The notes under the pieces are model-generated. The model ran no database searches. It worked only from the letters and a program-made list of their open reading frames with translations, and was not told the origin of the DNA. This document shows positions 21,768 through 30,762 of a stretch of 64,000 nt of DNA, one piece after another. The DNA lies in the NCBI RefSeq assembly GCF_018130695.1, contig NZ_JAFCJX010000015.1, positions 143,344 through 207,343 on the forward strand. Direction: 5' to 3'. Source of the DNA: Bradyrhizobium jicamae (GTDB lineage Bacteria; Pseudomonadota; Alphaproteobacteria; Rhizobiales; Xanthobacteraceae). The translations under genes were made by a program, and so were the position numbers. Every line of letters begins with the position of its first letter. Position 1 is the first letter of the stretch.

Positions 21768-22127
21768 ATGCCAAAAATCCTCCTCGCCGAAGACGACAAC
21801 GACATGCGCCGCTTCCTGGTCAAGGCGCTGGAAAACGCCGGATTCAAGGTCTCGCCGCACGACAACGGCATGTCGGCCTATCAGCGGCTGCGCGAGGAGC
21901 CGTTCGAGATGCTGCTGACCGACATCGTGATGCCCGAGATGGACGGCATCGAGCTGGCCCGCCGCGCCTCGGAACTCGACCCTGACATCAAGATCATGTT
22001 CATCACCGGCTTCGCGGCGGTGGCCCTGAATTCCGATTCGGAGGCGCCCAAGAACGCCAAGGTGCTGGCCAAGCCGGTTCACCTCAGGGAATTGGTCAGC
22101 GAAGTGAACAAGATGCTGGCGGCCTGA
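21768..22127 (+). CDS. cpdR: CpdR-like single-domain response regulator
   Basis: This 119-residue protein is a lone receiver domain with no output domain. The acidic pocket (AEDDND, residues 7-12), the phosphoacceptor Asp52 in LLTDIVMPEMDG, Thr/Ser in MFITGFAAVALNS and Lys in AKPVH are all present. The segment MFITGFAAVALN with the APKNAKVLAKP tail is the signature of CpdR, which when unphosphorylated brings ClpXP protease to the cell pole and so controls CtrA turnover in the alphaproteobacterial cell cycle; it receives phosphate from CckA through ChpT. No strong ribosome binding site is visible. It is followed by a tRNA gene. Confidence 0.92.
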   Translation: MPKILLAEDDNDMRRFLVKALENAGFKVSPHDNGMSAYQRLREEPFEMLLTDIVMPEMDGIELARRASELDPDIKIMFITGFAAVALNSDSEAPKNAKVLAKPVHLRELVSEVNKMLAA

Positions 22128-22207
22128 TTCGGCCCATAAATTAGGACTTTGCGTCCTTGCCTGCCCCGCCGGGGTCCGTTATAGGGACCCCACCGATCTG
22201 GACATTC

Positions 22208-22282
22208 GGGCGCGTAGCTCAGCGGGAGAGCACTACCTTGACATGGTAGGGGTCACAGGTTCGATCCCTGTCGCGCCCACCA
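22208..22282 (+). tRNA. tRNA-Val (GAC)
   Basis: This is a 75-nt cloverleaf. The acceptor stem GGGCGCG pairs with CGCGCCC, followed by discriminator A and an encoded CCA. The D-arm is GCTC...GAGC, the anticodon stem CTACC/GGTAG has loop TTGACAT giving anticodon GAC, and the T-arm is CAGG-TTCGATC-CCTG. A possible -10 (TTATAG) lies at 22179. Confidence 0.97.
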
Positions 22283-22408
22283 GCCTTCGCTCGCGAAGCG
22301 TGCGAAGGCTGCCACGCCGAAGCCCGACGGGCGAAGGCGGGCTTGTGTCCGCGAGCTACGGCTCGGCAAGCCACGATCCCAATTCACACAGTCAAACAGC
22401 CCATCCGA

Positions 22409-22511
22409 CGTCATCACCCGCGCATGCGGGTGATCCAGTATTCCAGAGACGGCTGCGCTTGAATCGAGAAGCCGCGGCGTACTGGATCGCCCGCATGCGC
22501 GGGCGACGACA
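22409..22511. repeat. Palindromic repeat (CATCACCCGCGCATGCGGGTGATCC type)
   Basis: The outer arms are themselves palindromes: CCCGCGCATGCGGG on the left and CCCGCATGCGCGGG on the right. GATCCAGTA / TACTGGATC pair inside them. This is a common extragenic element of Bradyrhizobium. Confidence 0.8.
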
Positions 22512-22574
22512 GTTGAGGTATGCGTCCGCATTCTCGCGACACGTTCTGCCCGAGTTTTCCATCTCGTTCCGCCC

Positions 22575-22985
22575 TCTCTCTTGAGTGAGGGCGCAGGGAA
22601 GACCGGGTGCACGCTGCACCCGCGGTCCCATGTGCAATGGATAGAAAGTGGCGCACACGGGCATACAGAGCAGCGGAGGCACGCCGGCCTTCCCTGCGCG
22701 ATGGCTTTACGGCTTATACGCGCTCGCCCTGGTGAGACTCTGCTTTTGTGCCACCATCGTCAGCGATCGGCTTTGGACCTCTCGCATACTTACCACCAAC
22801 ATCGGGGCGGCAGGCCCACACGACTTCACCGTACACCTTGCGCACACACGTCAATTGCACGCTCGGCGTCCATCGCATCCCGACCCGCGTTCCTGACGTT
22901 GCGCAACGCCCCTCAGAGGGTGAGATGACGTGTTATTACTATAATCAGAAGTTCGTGTAAACAATATTATTTTTGCGAGGGGCGC
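22575..22985 (+). repeat. Conserved multicopy intergenic element, about 400 bp
   Basis: It begins GAGTGAGGGCGCAGGGAAGA and ends near TTTTTGCGAGGGGCGCTTG. I recognise the order of short blocks (a GCAGGGAAGACCGGGTGC head, GGTCCCATGTGCAATGGATA, TGCGCGATGGCTTTACGGCT, and an AT-rich AACAATATTATTTTTGCG tail) from many Bradyrhizobium intergenic regions. Automatic annotation often places small hypothetical proteins there (a frame at 22581-22928 starts MSEGAGKTGC here). No ribosome binding site or coding bias supports a protein. The function is unknown. Confidence 0.6.
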
Positions 22986-23087
22986 TTGACAGGTTTTGCA
23001 CGGGCTCGCTGATTTGCCCGTCGTGTCGAATTTGTCACAGCGCCGTGGGCGGGAGGCGCGGTCAGGTGCCTCCCGCCGGCCGCAACC

Positions 23088-24539
23088 TCAGAACGGATAG
23101 TGCCGCGGGCCGGTCTGCACCGTGATCCAGCGCAGCTCGGTGAATTCGTCGATCGCAGCCTTGCCGCCGAAGCGGCCGTAGCCGGAGGCCTTGGTGCCGC
23201 CGAACGGCATCTGCGGCTCGTCATGCACGGTCGGGGCGTTGACGTGGCAGATGCCGGCCTCGATGCGCCTGGCGACCGCGAGCGCACGCGGGATGTCGCG
23301 GCCGAACACGGCGGAGGAGAGGCCGTATTCGGTGTCGTTGGCGACGCGCACGGCTTCGTCGACGCCGCTGACGCGGACCACCGTGACGACCGGACCGAAG
23401 CTTTCCTCGCCATAGATGCGCATCGCCGGCGTGACGCGGTCGACGATGGTGGCCGGCATGATGGTGCCCTTGCCACGGCCGCCGGCGGCGAGCACCGCGC
23501 CCTTGGCGACTGCATCGTCGATCAGGCCACCGACACGGTCCGCGGCCGCAATGCTCACCAGCGAGCCCAGCACCACATTGCCCTTGCGGGGATCGCCATG
23601 AGGCAGGCTTTTCGCCTTGGCCGCAAACTTCGCCACGAAGGCGTCGGCGACCTTGTCGTCGACCACGATGCGCTCGGTCGACATGCAGATCTGGCCCTGG
23701 TTCATGAAGGCGCCGAAGGCGGCTGCGTTCACCGCGGCATCGAGATCGGCATCGTCGAGAATGACCAGCGGCGCCTTGCCGCCAAGCTCGAGCAGCGCGC
23801 GCTTCAGATGCTTGGCGCAGGCCAGCGCAATGAGCCGGCCGACCCGGGTCGAGCCGGTGAAGTTGACGCGCCGGATCGCCGGATGTGCGATCAGCGCCTC
23901 GACCACGGCCTGCGCGTCCTCCGGCGCATTGGTCACGACATTGACGACGCCGTCGCCGAGGCCGGCTTCGGTGAGGCAGCTGCCGATCAGCCGGTGCACG
24001 CCCGGGCTCATCTCCGAGGCCTTCAGCACCACCGTGTTTCCGCAGGCGAGCGGCATCGCAACCGAGCGCACGCCGAGGATCACGGGCGCGTTCCACGGCG
24101 CGATGCCGAGCACGACGCCGACCGGCTGGCGGAACGCCATCGCGAGATTGTCGGGCTTGTCGGTCGGGATCACCTCGCCGGAAATCTGTGTGGTCATCGC
24201 CGCCGCCTCGCGCAGCATGCCCTCGGCGAGATGGACGTTGAAGCCGGCCCAGCCGGCGGTGGCGCCGGTTTCGGCGACCATCAGCTCGGTGAACTCGCCG
24301 GCGCGGCGCGCCAGGATGTCGGCGGCGGCGCTGAGGCGCTTGCGCCGCTCGGAGGGGCCAAGCTGCGACCAGGCCGGGAAAGCGGCAGCCGCGGCATCGG
24401 CGGCGCGCATCGCGTCGTCGATCGAGGCGGCCGCCACGATGGTCGCGATCTCGTCGCTAATCGGATTGCGGCGCTGGAAGGTGCGCTGGTTGGTCGCCGA
24501 CTGATCCTTGCCGCCGATGAGGAGATCGATTGCGTTCAT
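23088..24539 (-). CDS. Aldehyde dehydrogenase (vanillin/salicylaldehyde type)
   Basis: This 483-residue NAD(P)-dependent enzyme oxidises an aldehyde to its carboxylate. It shows the substrate and cofactor motifs IAPWNAPVILGVRS (near 145), FTGSTRVGR, catalytic Glu in LLELGGKAP, and the nucleophile Cys in NQGQICMSTER. The overall sequence is closest to vanillin, salicylaldehyde and benzaldehyde dehydrogenases rather than to betaine or succinate-semialdehyde enzymes. I start at MNAID, which has GGAG 6 bases upstream. It is the last gene behind the ABC importer (17 bp from livF), so the importer may bring in its precursor. Confidence 0.88.
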   Translation of the reverse strand: MNAIDLLIGGKDQSATNQRTFQRRNPISDEIATIVAAASIDDAMRAADAAAAAFPAWSQLGPSERRKRLSAAADILARRAGEFTELMVAETGATAGWAGFNVHLAEGMLREAAAMTTQISGEVIPTDKPDNLAMAFRQPVGVVLGIAPWNAPVILGVRSVAMPLACGNTVVLKASEMSPGVHRLIGSCLTEAGLGDGVVNVVTNAPEDAQAVVEALIAHPAIRRVNFTGSTRVGRLIALACAKHLKRALLELGGKAPLVILDDADLDAAVNAAAFGAFMNQGQICMSTERIVVDDKVADAFVAKFAAKAKSLPHGDPRKGNVVLGSLVSIAAADRVGGLIDDAVAKGAVLAAGGRGKGTIMPATIVDRVTPAMRIYGEESFGPVVTVVRVSGVDEAVRVANDTEYGLSSAVFGRDIPRALAVARRIEAGICHVNAPTVHDEPQMPFGGTKASGYGRFGGKAAIDEFTELRWITVQTGPRHYPF

Positions 24540-24556
24540 GGGAGACTCCATGGGGT

Positions 24557-25300
24557 CTACGGGGTTGGCCGTGATGCAGTGGTCGAAGTGCGCGCCTTGC
24601 CGAGATAGGCGCGCTGGATGTCGGGGTTGTTCTTCATGTCGCCGGCCGAGCCCGTGCCCGCGTTGCGGCCGGACTCGATCAGATAGACCCGGTCGGCGAT
24701 GTCGAGGCTGGCGCGCGCGTTCTGCTCGACCAGCAAGACACTGACGCCGCCGTCGCGGATCTGCGTCAGCGCGCGAAACACCTCGCGGCTGAGCAATGGA
24801 GAAAGTCCGAGCGAGGGCTCGTCGAGCAACAGCAATGTCGGGTTCGACATCAGCGCGCGGCCGATCGCGACCATCTGCTGCTCGCCGCCGCTCATGGTCC
24901 GCACCGCCTGGGTCATGCGTTCAGTCAGGCGCGGAAACAGCGCCAGCACCTTTGCGAGCCGCTCGGCCTCGCCGGCGCGCGCCCGGGCCGGATAGGCGCC
25001 GAGCTGGAGATTTTCGGCGACCGTCAGCTCGCCGAAGACGCCGCGGCCCTCCGGCACCAGCGCGATGCCGCGCTCGACGATCTGATGCGCCGGAAGTTGC
25101 GTCAGGTCTGCGCCCTCGAAGCGGATGCTGGTGCCGGATGCCGGCGTGACGAGGCCGGCGATGCTCTTGAGCAGCGTCGACTTGCCGGCGCCGTTGGCAC
25201 CGAGGATCGCGACGATCTCGCCGCTTGCGATTTCGAGGGCGACATCGGCGAGCGCCTGATGCTTGCCATAGAAATGGGAGAGCGCCCTGACCTCAAGCAT
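24557..25300 (-). CDS. livF: Branched-chain-type ABC transporter ATPase, LivF
   Basis: This 247-residue cytoplasmic ATPase has Walker A GANGAGKST (near 34-42), the LivF-type motif LVPEGRGVFGELTVAENL, signature MSGGEQQ, Walker B LLLLDEPSLGLSP and switch His in VEQNA (a Gln-Asn variant typical of LivF). It pairs with the LivG domain of the upstream fusion and overlaps that gene by 8 bp. The substrate is set by the binding protein at 28110, not by this subunit. Confidence 0.93.
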   Translation of the reverse strand: MLEVRALSHFYGKHQALADVALEIASGEIVAILGANGAGKSTLLKSIAGLVTPASGTSIRFEGADLTQLPAHQIVERGIALVPEGRGVFGELTVAENLQLGAYPARARAGEAERLAKVLALFPRLTERMTQAVRTMSGGEQQMVAIGRALMSNPTLLLLDEPSLGLSPLLSREVFRALTQIRDGGVSVLLVEQNARASLDIADRVYLIESGRNAGTGSAGDMKNNPDIQRAYLGKARTSTTASRPTP

Positions 25301-26954
25301 CGGCGCCTCCGAGATAGGCGGTCACGACCGTGGGGTCGGACAGCACCTCGTCGGGGACGCCGCGCGCAATCACGCTGCCGGCGTTCATGACGATGCAATG
25401 GCCGCACAGCGCGCGGATCGCATCCATGACATGCTCGACCATGATGATGGTCGTGCCGCGATCGCGCAGCCTGGCGATCAGCGCGATCCCGGTCTCGAGC
25501 TCGCTCGGATTGAGACCGGCGAGCCATTCGTCGAGCAGCACGAGCTGCGGCGTGAGCGCGAGCGCACGGGCAAGCTCCAGCCGCTTCTGGTCGATATAGG
25601 TCAGCTCGCCGGCGGGCGTGTCGTGCATCTGGGCGAGGCCGACGAGGTCGAGCAGCTCGCGGCCGGTCGCGCGCGCAGGTGCTGTGCTGAACAGGGCGGC
25701 TGCCGCCACATTCTCGGCGACGGTGAGATCGGCCATCACCCGCACCAGCTGGAAGGTGCGGGCGAGACCGAGTCTGGCGATCCTGTACGGCTTCAGCCCG
25801 GTGATGACAGTGCCGCCGAACCGGATCGCGCCCGATGACGGCGCCAGTGCGCCGGAGAGCAGGTTGAGCAGCGTCGTCTTGCCGGAGCCGTTCGGGCCGA
25901 TGATGCCGACGATCTGTCCGGCTGCGACCTCGAAAGAGACATTGTCGACGGCGCGCAGGCCGCCGAAGGATTTGCTGGCGCCGTCGACTTGCAGCAATGG
26001 CCCGCTCCGCGCGCGAACCGGTGCTGTGCCCTTGGCGCCGCCCTCGGGAGTCGACCATGACCAGGGCGAGATCAGCCCGATCACGCCCCTCGGCAGCAGC
26101 ATCACGATCAGCACGAAAATCACGCCGAGCACGATGCTGAAATGGTTCGGCAGAGTCGCGGTCAGAACTTCGAACAGCAGCACCAGCGGGATCACGCCGA
26201 GCACTGGACCGAACAGCGAGCCGGCGCCGCCGAGCAGCGCCATGATCACGACCTGGAACGAGATCATCGGATTGAAGGCGATCGACGGATCGATGTAGGT
26301 CCAGCGCGGCGCCATGATCGCACCGGTCACCGACATGAAGACGGCGCTGAGGATGAACACCGCGAGCTTGATGCGGACAGCGTCGATGCCGGAATGGCTG
26401 GCGGCGGTTTCGTCGGCGCCGATCGCACGCAGCGCCAGGCCATAGCGCGAGCGTCCGAGCAGGAAGCCGGTCAGGAACACCAGCGCGGTGAGGCCGAGCA
26501 GCTGCCAGTAGAGCACGTCCTGGGTGACCGCGCTGAAGAGATAGCGGCCAACCGATTTGTGGATGTTGACCTCATACCAGATCACGAGCTGGCGGATCAG
26601 CTCGGCGAGGCCAAAGGAGAAGATCACGAAGTAGATGCCGGACAGCCGCAGCGTCGAGAGGCCGGTGATCGCGGCCACCAGCGCGCCGATCGCCGCTGCG
26701 GCCAGCAGCACGACGGGCCAGGACCAGGTCTCGCCAAGGACAGCGGCCGTGTAGGCGCCGATGCCGAAGAAGGCGACGGTCGCCAGCGAGATGTAACGGG
26801 TCGGGCCGGAGAACATCGCCCAGGCGGTCGCCAGGATCGTGAAGTAGAGCACGCTGATGCCGAGCGCGAGATAGTAGCCGTTGACGTAGAGCGGGAAGGC
26901 GATGAGAGCCGCGGCAAGCGCGAGCCCCGCACAGCATGCGATGGCTTTGCTCAC
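25293..26954 (-). CDS. Fused ABC permease-ATPase, LivM-LivG
   Basis: This 553-residue fusion has an N-terminal LivM permease (about 1-300, eight to ten hydrophobic segments, with LGGAGSLFGPVLG near 241-253) joined by a short Gly/Ala linker to a LivG ATPase (about 320-553). Walker A is GPNGSGKT at 353-360 and Walker B is LVLLDEW near 471-477. The signature region reads LTYIDQKRLELA rather than the usual LSYGQQR, and Trp replaces the Pro after the Walker B Glu. Its start overlaps livH by 4 bp (ATGA). Fused LivM-LivG proteins occur in Bradyrhizobium transporters for aromatic or unusual substrates. Confidence 0.92.
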   Translation of the reverse strand: MSKAIACCAGLALAAALIAFPLYVNGYYLALGISVLYFTILATAWAMFSGPTRYISLATVAFFGIGAYTAAVLGETWSWPVVLLAAAAIGALVAAITGLSTLRLSGIYFVIFSFGLAELIRQLVIWYEVNIHKSVGRYLFSAVTQDVLYWQLLGLTALVFLTGFLLGRSRYGLALRAIGADETAASHSGIDAVRIKLAVFILSAVFMSVTGAIMAPRWTYIDPSIAFNPMISFQVVIMALLGGAGSLFGPVLGVIPLVLLFEVLTATLPNHFSIVLGVIFVLIVMLLPRGVIGLISPWSWSTPEGGAKGTAPVRARSGPLLQVDGASKSFGGLRAVDNVSFEVAAGQIVGIIGPNGSGKTTLLNLLSGALAPSSGAIRFGGTVITGLKPYRIARLGLARTFQLVRVMADLTVAENVAAAALFSTAPARATGRELLDLVGLAQMHDTPAGELTYIDQKRLELARALALTPQLVLLDEWLAGLNPSELETGIALIARLRDRGTTIIMVEHVMDAIRALCGHCIVMNAGSVIARGVPDEVLSDPTVVTAYLGGADA

Positions 26955-27826
26955 GCGGCGGCCCTCCCGAACAGGCCGGTCGGCCGGATCAGCAGGACTG
27001 CCAGAAACAGCGCATAGGTCGCGGCGAGCGTCAGGCCGGGATCGACCAGCCGCGCCACCGCGGTCTCGACCACGCCGAGCATCAGGCCGGCGACCAGCGC
27101 GCCCAAGACATTGCCGACACCGCCCATGATCACGACGACCAGCGCCTTCATGGTGAAGACCACGCCCATCGAGGCGTTGAAGGTGAGGAACATGCTGACC
27201 AGCACGCCGCCGATCGCGACCAACCCGCCGCCGCAGGCAAAGGCAAAGCCGGACATCGCCGGCACGTCGATGCCGACCAGCCGCGCGGCGCCGGCATCGA
27301 CCGCGATGGCGCGGACCGCGGTGCCGACCCGCGTGCGCGTCAGCAGGAGATAAACCGCGGTGCCGATCGCAGCCGCGAACAGCAGCGCGACCAGGCGATT
27401 CACCGCCAATGTCGTGCCAAGGACGACGACGGGAATCGAGAGGTAGCTGTAGCTGTAATACTGGCCGCCGAAGGCGATCAGCATGACGCCCTGGACGGCG
27501 AACAGCACGCCGAAGGTGACGAGGATGCTGTCGATCTCCTGCGCACCGCGATCCTTGCCGCGCCGCATCAGCCGCGCCAGCAGCAGCCGATACAGCAGCC
27601 AGTTCAGCACCACCGCGCAGGGCACCGCGAGCAGCAGCGCCACCAGCGGGCTGACGCCGAGGCCGGTATATAAAGTGAGCGCGCCGAACGCGGCCGCGAT
27701 CAGCGACTCGCCATAGGACAGGTTCATGATCCGCGCGACGCCATATTGCAGCGTGAGACCAAGCGCGATCAGGGCATACATGCCCCCCAGCACGAGGCCC
27801 GGCAGAACGATATCGATCAGCAGCAT
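26951..27826 (-). CDS. livH: Branched-chain-type ABC permease, LivH
   Basis: This 291-residue integral membrane protein has about eight hydrophobic segments. The LivH motif LGGMYALIALGLTLQYGVARIMNLSYG at the N-terminus (near 13-39) and the loop MGGVGNVLGALVAGL near 235 are typical. It forms the second half of the transmembrane channel with the LivM part of the fusion. It is the first gene of the livH-livMG-livF-aldehyde dehydrogenase run and lies 283 bp downstream of the binding-protein gene, separated by a repeat. Confidence 0.94.
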   Translation of the reverse strand: MLLIDIVLPGLVLGGMYALIALGLTLQYGVARIMNLSYGESLIAAAFGALTLYTGLGVSPLVALLLAVPCAVVLNWLLYRLLLARLMRRGKDRGAQEIDSILVTFGVLFAVQGVMLIAFGGQYYSYSYLSIPVVVLGTTLAVNRLVALLFAAAIGTAVYLLLTRTRVGTAVRAIAVDAGAARLVGIDVPAMSGFAFACGGGLVAIGGVLVSMFLTFNASMGVVFTMKALVVVIMGGVGNVLGALVAGLMLGVVETAVARLVDPGLTLAATYALFLAVLLIRPTGLFGRAAA

Positions 27827-27925
27827 GGCGTGTTGTGTCCGAGAGCGGGACGTTACAAAACTAGATCGGTTTCCAGGCAGGCTCGCTGCAAGAGCATCGA
27901 AGTGATGTGAGCAGCGTCGCTAGCC

Positions 27926-28050
27926 TCCCTCTCCCGCTCGCGGGGGAGGGCGGGGTGGGGGTCTCGCCGCATTGGGAATCCCACTGTGGAGACACCCCCA
28001 CCCGCCACGCATCTGCGATGCGTGTCGGCCTCCCCCGCAAGCGGGAGAGG
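27926..28050. repeat. Long palindromic repeat (CTCTCCCGC...GCGGGAGAG type)
   Basis: The left arm CCCTCTCCCGCTCGCGGGGG is itself a hairpin, and the right arm CCTCCCCCGCAAGCGGGAGA is its counterpart. GGGGTGGGGGTCTC pairs with the inner GAGACACCCCCACCC, so the whole can fold as a multi-armed structure. Five more members lie in the window. It sits between the binding-protein gene and livH. Confidence 0.85.
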
Positions 28051-28109
28051 CAAGGCGAGCCGGCGGCGAGCGTCGCGCCTTTCATATGCGGTCGCGCGCC
28101 AAGCGAGCG

Positions 28110-29330
28110 TCACTGCCACTGCGGCTTGGGCACGACGGGGGTGCGGGCGCCCGGCAGCGATGTCGGCGCCAGCGCGTAGAACTCGCCGTTCTGCCACTGG
28201 CCGACGCTCCAGACTTCCTGCAGCAAGCCATCCTTCAGCTTGATCTTGCCGATGATGGTGTCGAACGTGCCGGAGCGAATTTCGGCGGCAATCGCGGTGC
28301 GGTCGAGCTTGCCGACCTTCTCGATCGCCTGCTGCAGCACCTGAAGGCTGGCATAGGTGATCGAGCTCGCCCAGCGATCCGGCTCCTTGCCGGTCGCGGC
28401 CTTGTGGCGGGCGAGATAGTCCTTCAGCTGCGGTGAGTCGGCGTTCCAGCCGCCGATCCCCATCACGCCGTCGCTGTTGGCGGCGAACTTGCCCTTGTAG
28501 AGTGGGAACGCGGTGCCGACGCCGACATAGAAGACCTTGGGATTGAACTTCAGAAGCTGCGCCTGCTCGGTCAGCGCGATCGTATCCGGCGGATAGCTGA
28601 ACGCGATGAACGCATCGGGCTTGGCCGCGATCGCGTCGTTGAGCAGCGGCTGCAGGTCCTGCGAGCCCATCGGATAGGTCTTGTCATAGGTCAGCGTGAA
28701 GCCGGCCTTCTTGAAGGCCTCGCGGCCGGCGGCCGAAAGCTCGATGCCGAACTGGTCGGCGACGCTCACCATCGCGATGTTGGGGCCGATCTTGCCCTCG
28801 CTCTTCAGCTTGCCGAGCAATTCGGCCAGCCCCTCGGAAATCTGCGCCGAGGTGCCGAGCCAGAACGTCGCGTTCGACCAGCGTTTTGCCAGCTCCGGCG
28901 CCTTGTCGGTGACTGACGTAACGGCGAGATGCGGATAGCCGAGCCGGTTCAGCGTCGGGCCGACTGCGAGATTGAGGCCGGTGCTCCAGGGCGGCAGGAT
29001 GAAATCGACCTTGTCCTGATTGGCGAGGCGCTCGATCGCGCGCACTGCTTCTTCCGAGCTCGAGCGGTCGTCATATTCGACGATTTCGATCGGCAGCTTC
29101 TTGTCGCCGAGCTTGATGCCGCCGGCGGCATTCACGTCCTTCACCCATAATTCGTAGTTCGGCAACGTGGTGATGCTGGCGCCGCCGGCATAGGGACCGG
29201 TCTTGGAGATCGCATAGCCGATGCGGATTTTCTCCTGGGCATCGGCCGTGGGCGCAAAGGTCGCCAGCGCCGCGGCGATCGCCGCCAGCCTGGTGATGCG
29301 CAGCATCGTTGGACGGTTCGTCGCAAGCAT
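28110..29330 (-). CDS. ABC substrate-binding protein, LivK type
   Basis: This 406-residue periplasmic protein has a signal peptide (MLATNRPTMLRITRLAAIAA, ending TADAQ near residue 30). A type 1 periplasmic binding fold follows, opening EKIRIGYAISKTGPYAGG, with the YDDRSS and DFILPPW segments of the Peripla_BP_6 family. I use the ATG at 29330 because GGAGG lies 6 bases upstream. The same frame is open far beyond but is antisense to the AraC gene there. It supplies the importer encoded downstream; neighbouring aldehyde dehydrogenase and AraC genes point to an aromatic or other non-amino-acid ligand. Confidence 0.92.
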   Translation of the reverse strand: MLATNRPTMLRITRLAAIAAALATFAPTADAQEKIRIGYAISKTGPYAGGASITTLPNYELWVKDVNAAGGIKLGDKKLPIEIVEYDDRSSSEEAVRAIERLANQDKVDFILPPWSTGLNLAVGPTLNRLGYPHLAVTSVTDKAPELAKRWSNATFWLGTSAQISEGLAELLGKLKSEGKIGPNIAMVSVADQFGIELSAAGREAFKKAGFTLTYDKTYPMGSQDLQPLLNDAIAAKPDAFIAFSYPPDTIALTEQAQLLKFNPKVFYVGVGTAFPLYKGKFAANSDGVMGIGGWNADSPQLKDYLARHKAATGKEPDRWASSITYASLQVLQQAIEKVGKLDRTAIAAEIRSGTFDTIIGKIKLKDGLLQEVWSVGQWQNGEFYALAPTSLPGARTPVVPKPQWQ

Positions 29331-29468
29331 GTCGAGCCTCCTGTCGAGTTTCACTCGAGCGATTGTTGGCAATGCAGGTCGTTTCCTGTCGTCCCGGCTT
29401 TCTCTTTGCGGTGGCTTGCCGCCACGCCCGGACTTGACCCAGCAAGCACCCTCGGCTTTGCTCCGGCA

Positions 29469-30449
29469 ATGGACAGATCTGGCGAAAGCTTGGATATATC
29501 CGGTCAATCCGGCCAACTGCGTCGAGGGGTCGCGGGGGCGGGCCGGGCGCCATCCGTCCCGGCGGCCGGGCCGGCGGTGATCGGGGCCGAGGTGATCGCC
29601 ACCCATTATGAGGCGCGGCGCTGGTCGCTCTCGTCCAGGGCGGCGCGGCCGTTCATCCATCTGCTCTGCCTGCATGCGGGCGGCGTCGCCGAAGTGGTCG
29701 GTGCGGGCAATGCGATCGCGTTGTCGGGGCCGGCCATCGTCTGGCTGCCGGCGGGATCGGCCGAGCATCTCGATGTCGCGGCGGGGACGAGCGCCGAACT
29801 GCTGCAGCTCAAATCCGGCGCGTGGCATCGCTATCTGCCGCCCTCGGCGGAGCCGGCCTATCTCGCGCTGGAAGCGGCCAGCGGCATCCTCGCGCTTCCG
29901 GTCGCGCCCGATCTTGCCACGACCGTGTCGCGGTCGATCGCGGCGATCACCGCCGAGATCGCGACGCCGGCGCGCAGCGGCGCGGCGTCGATCATGTCGG
30001 CGGAACTGACGCTCTGCGCCTTGCGCTTCTGGCGCCTGTTCGCCGGCGACAGCGAGTCCGAGGAGGAAGGCAGCAGCGCCGAGATCCTGAGCCGCTTCCG
30101 AAGGCTGGTCGAGGAGCGCTATCACCAGCAGCTGCGGGTGGCCGACTATGCCGCGCTGCTCGGCATGACACCGGACCGCCTGCACGCGCTGTGCAGCCGC
30201 GAGCTGAAGCGATCGCCGAGCGCGCTGATCCAGCAGCGCATCGTCCGCGAAGCCGCGACGCGGCTGGAGGCCAGCAGCGCCACCGTCAAGCAGATCGCGT
30301 TCGCGCTCGGCTTCAAGGACACGGCGTATTTCAGCCGCTTCTTCAGCAAGCACACCGGCGAAGCGCCGGGCGCCTGGCGTCGGCGCGTCGCCGCGCGTGT
30401 CAGGAGCGGGCGCGCCAGGCCGACGCTGAATTTCGCGGACTGGCCGTGA
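29469..30449 (+). CDS. AraC family transcriptional regulator
   Basis: This 326-residue protein has an N-terminal cupin-like ligand domain (about 50-170, FIHLLCLHAGG and IVWLPAGSAEH) and a C-terminal pair of helix-turn-helix motifs (about 220-310). The second HTH carries the AraC signature IAFALGFKDTAYFSRFFSKHTGEAPGAWR, split between helix and tail. The ATG at 29469 is one of several possible starts. It is divergent from the ABC binding-protein gene with only 138 bp between, so it most likely controls that transport and aldehyde dehydrogenase operon. Confidence 0.88.
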   Translation: MDRSGESLDISGQSGQLRRGVAGAGRAPSVPAAGPAVIGAEVIATHYEARRWSLSSRAARPFIHLLCLHAGGVAEVVGAGNAIALSGPAIVWLPAGSAEHLDVAAGTSAELLQLKSGAWHRYLPPSAEPAYLALEAASGILALPVAPDLATTVSRSIAAITAEIATPARSGAASIMSAELTLCALRFWRLFAGDSESEEEGSSAEILSRFRRLVEERYHQQLRVADYAALLGMTPDRLHALCSRELKRSPSALIQQRIVREAATRLEASSATVKQIAFALGFKDTAYFSRFFSKHTGEAPGAWRRRVAARVRSGRARPTLNFADWP

Positions 30450-30541
30450 GGTCTCGCGTTTCAGTGCGGATATGGACGCAACTCGTGGGATGACGCTGCG
30501 CGGCTACGAACGATTAACGACTCAGCTCTACCCAAGAGGAC

Positions 30542-30745
30542 ATGCGGTTACGTCCCCTGCTCAAGTTGCTGTTCCAAGGCGGTGTGCGCGTTGCGGTCGC
30601 ATCGCTGACCGTTGGGTGCATCGTCTTCGGTCTCTATGTCACCGTGATCCACGTCCAACCTCAGACGAAGACGATCGCGGAGGCCGCGCCGAAATCAGGC
30701 TGCATGCCAAGCCATTGCCGGCCGAAGGTCGCTGGCGGGCGATAA
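30542..30745 (+). CDS. Small single-pass membrane protein, hypothetical
   Basis: This 67-residue frame has AGAGGA just upstream of its ATG. It has a basic N-terminus, one hydrophobic helix (VAVASLTVGCIVFGLYVTVI, about 17-36) and a polar tail with two Cys residues (GCMPSHC). This layout suits a small inner-membrane protein with a periplasmic end. No family is recognised. It converges on the regulator gene ending at 30763. It could be a chance frame. Confidence 0.42.
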   Translation: MRLRPLLKLLFQGGVRVAVASLTVGCIVFGLYVTVIHVQPQTKTIAEAAPKSGCMPSHCRPKVAGGR

Positions 30746-30762
30746 TCGAAGCGCCCTCGCGC

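Noticed and set aside
22581..22928. Hypothetical protein of 115 residues starting MSEGAGKTGC
   Set aside because: It lies in a multicopy intergenic element, without a ribosome binding site and with no recognised protein family.
27926..28050. Direct and inverted repeats that could suggest a CRISPR array or insertion-sequence ends
   Set aside because: Units are palindromic, not regularly spaced, have no spacers and no adjacent cas or transposase gene.
29331..30353. N-terminal extension of the binding-protein frame at 28110
   Set aside because: It is antisense to the AraC gene; a signal peptide with a good ribosome binding site begins at 29330.
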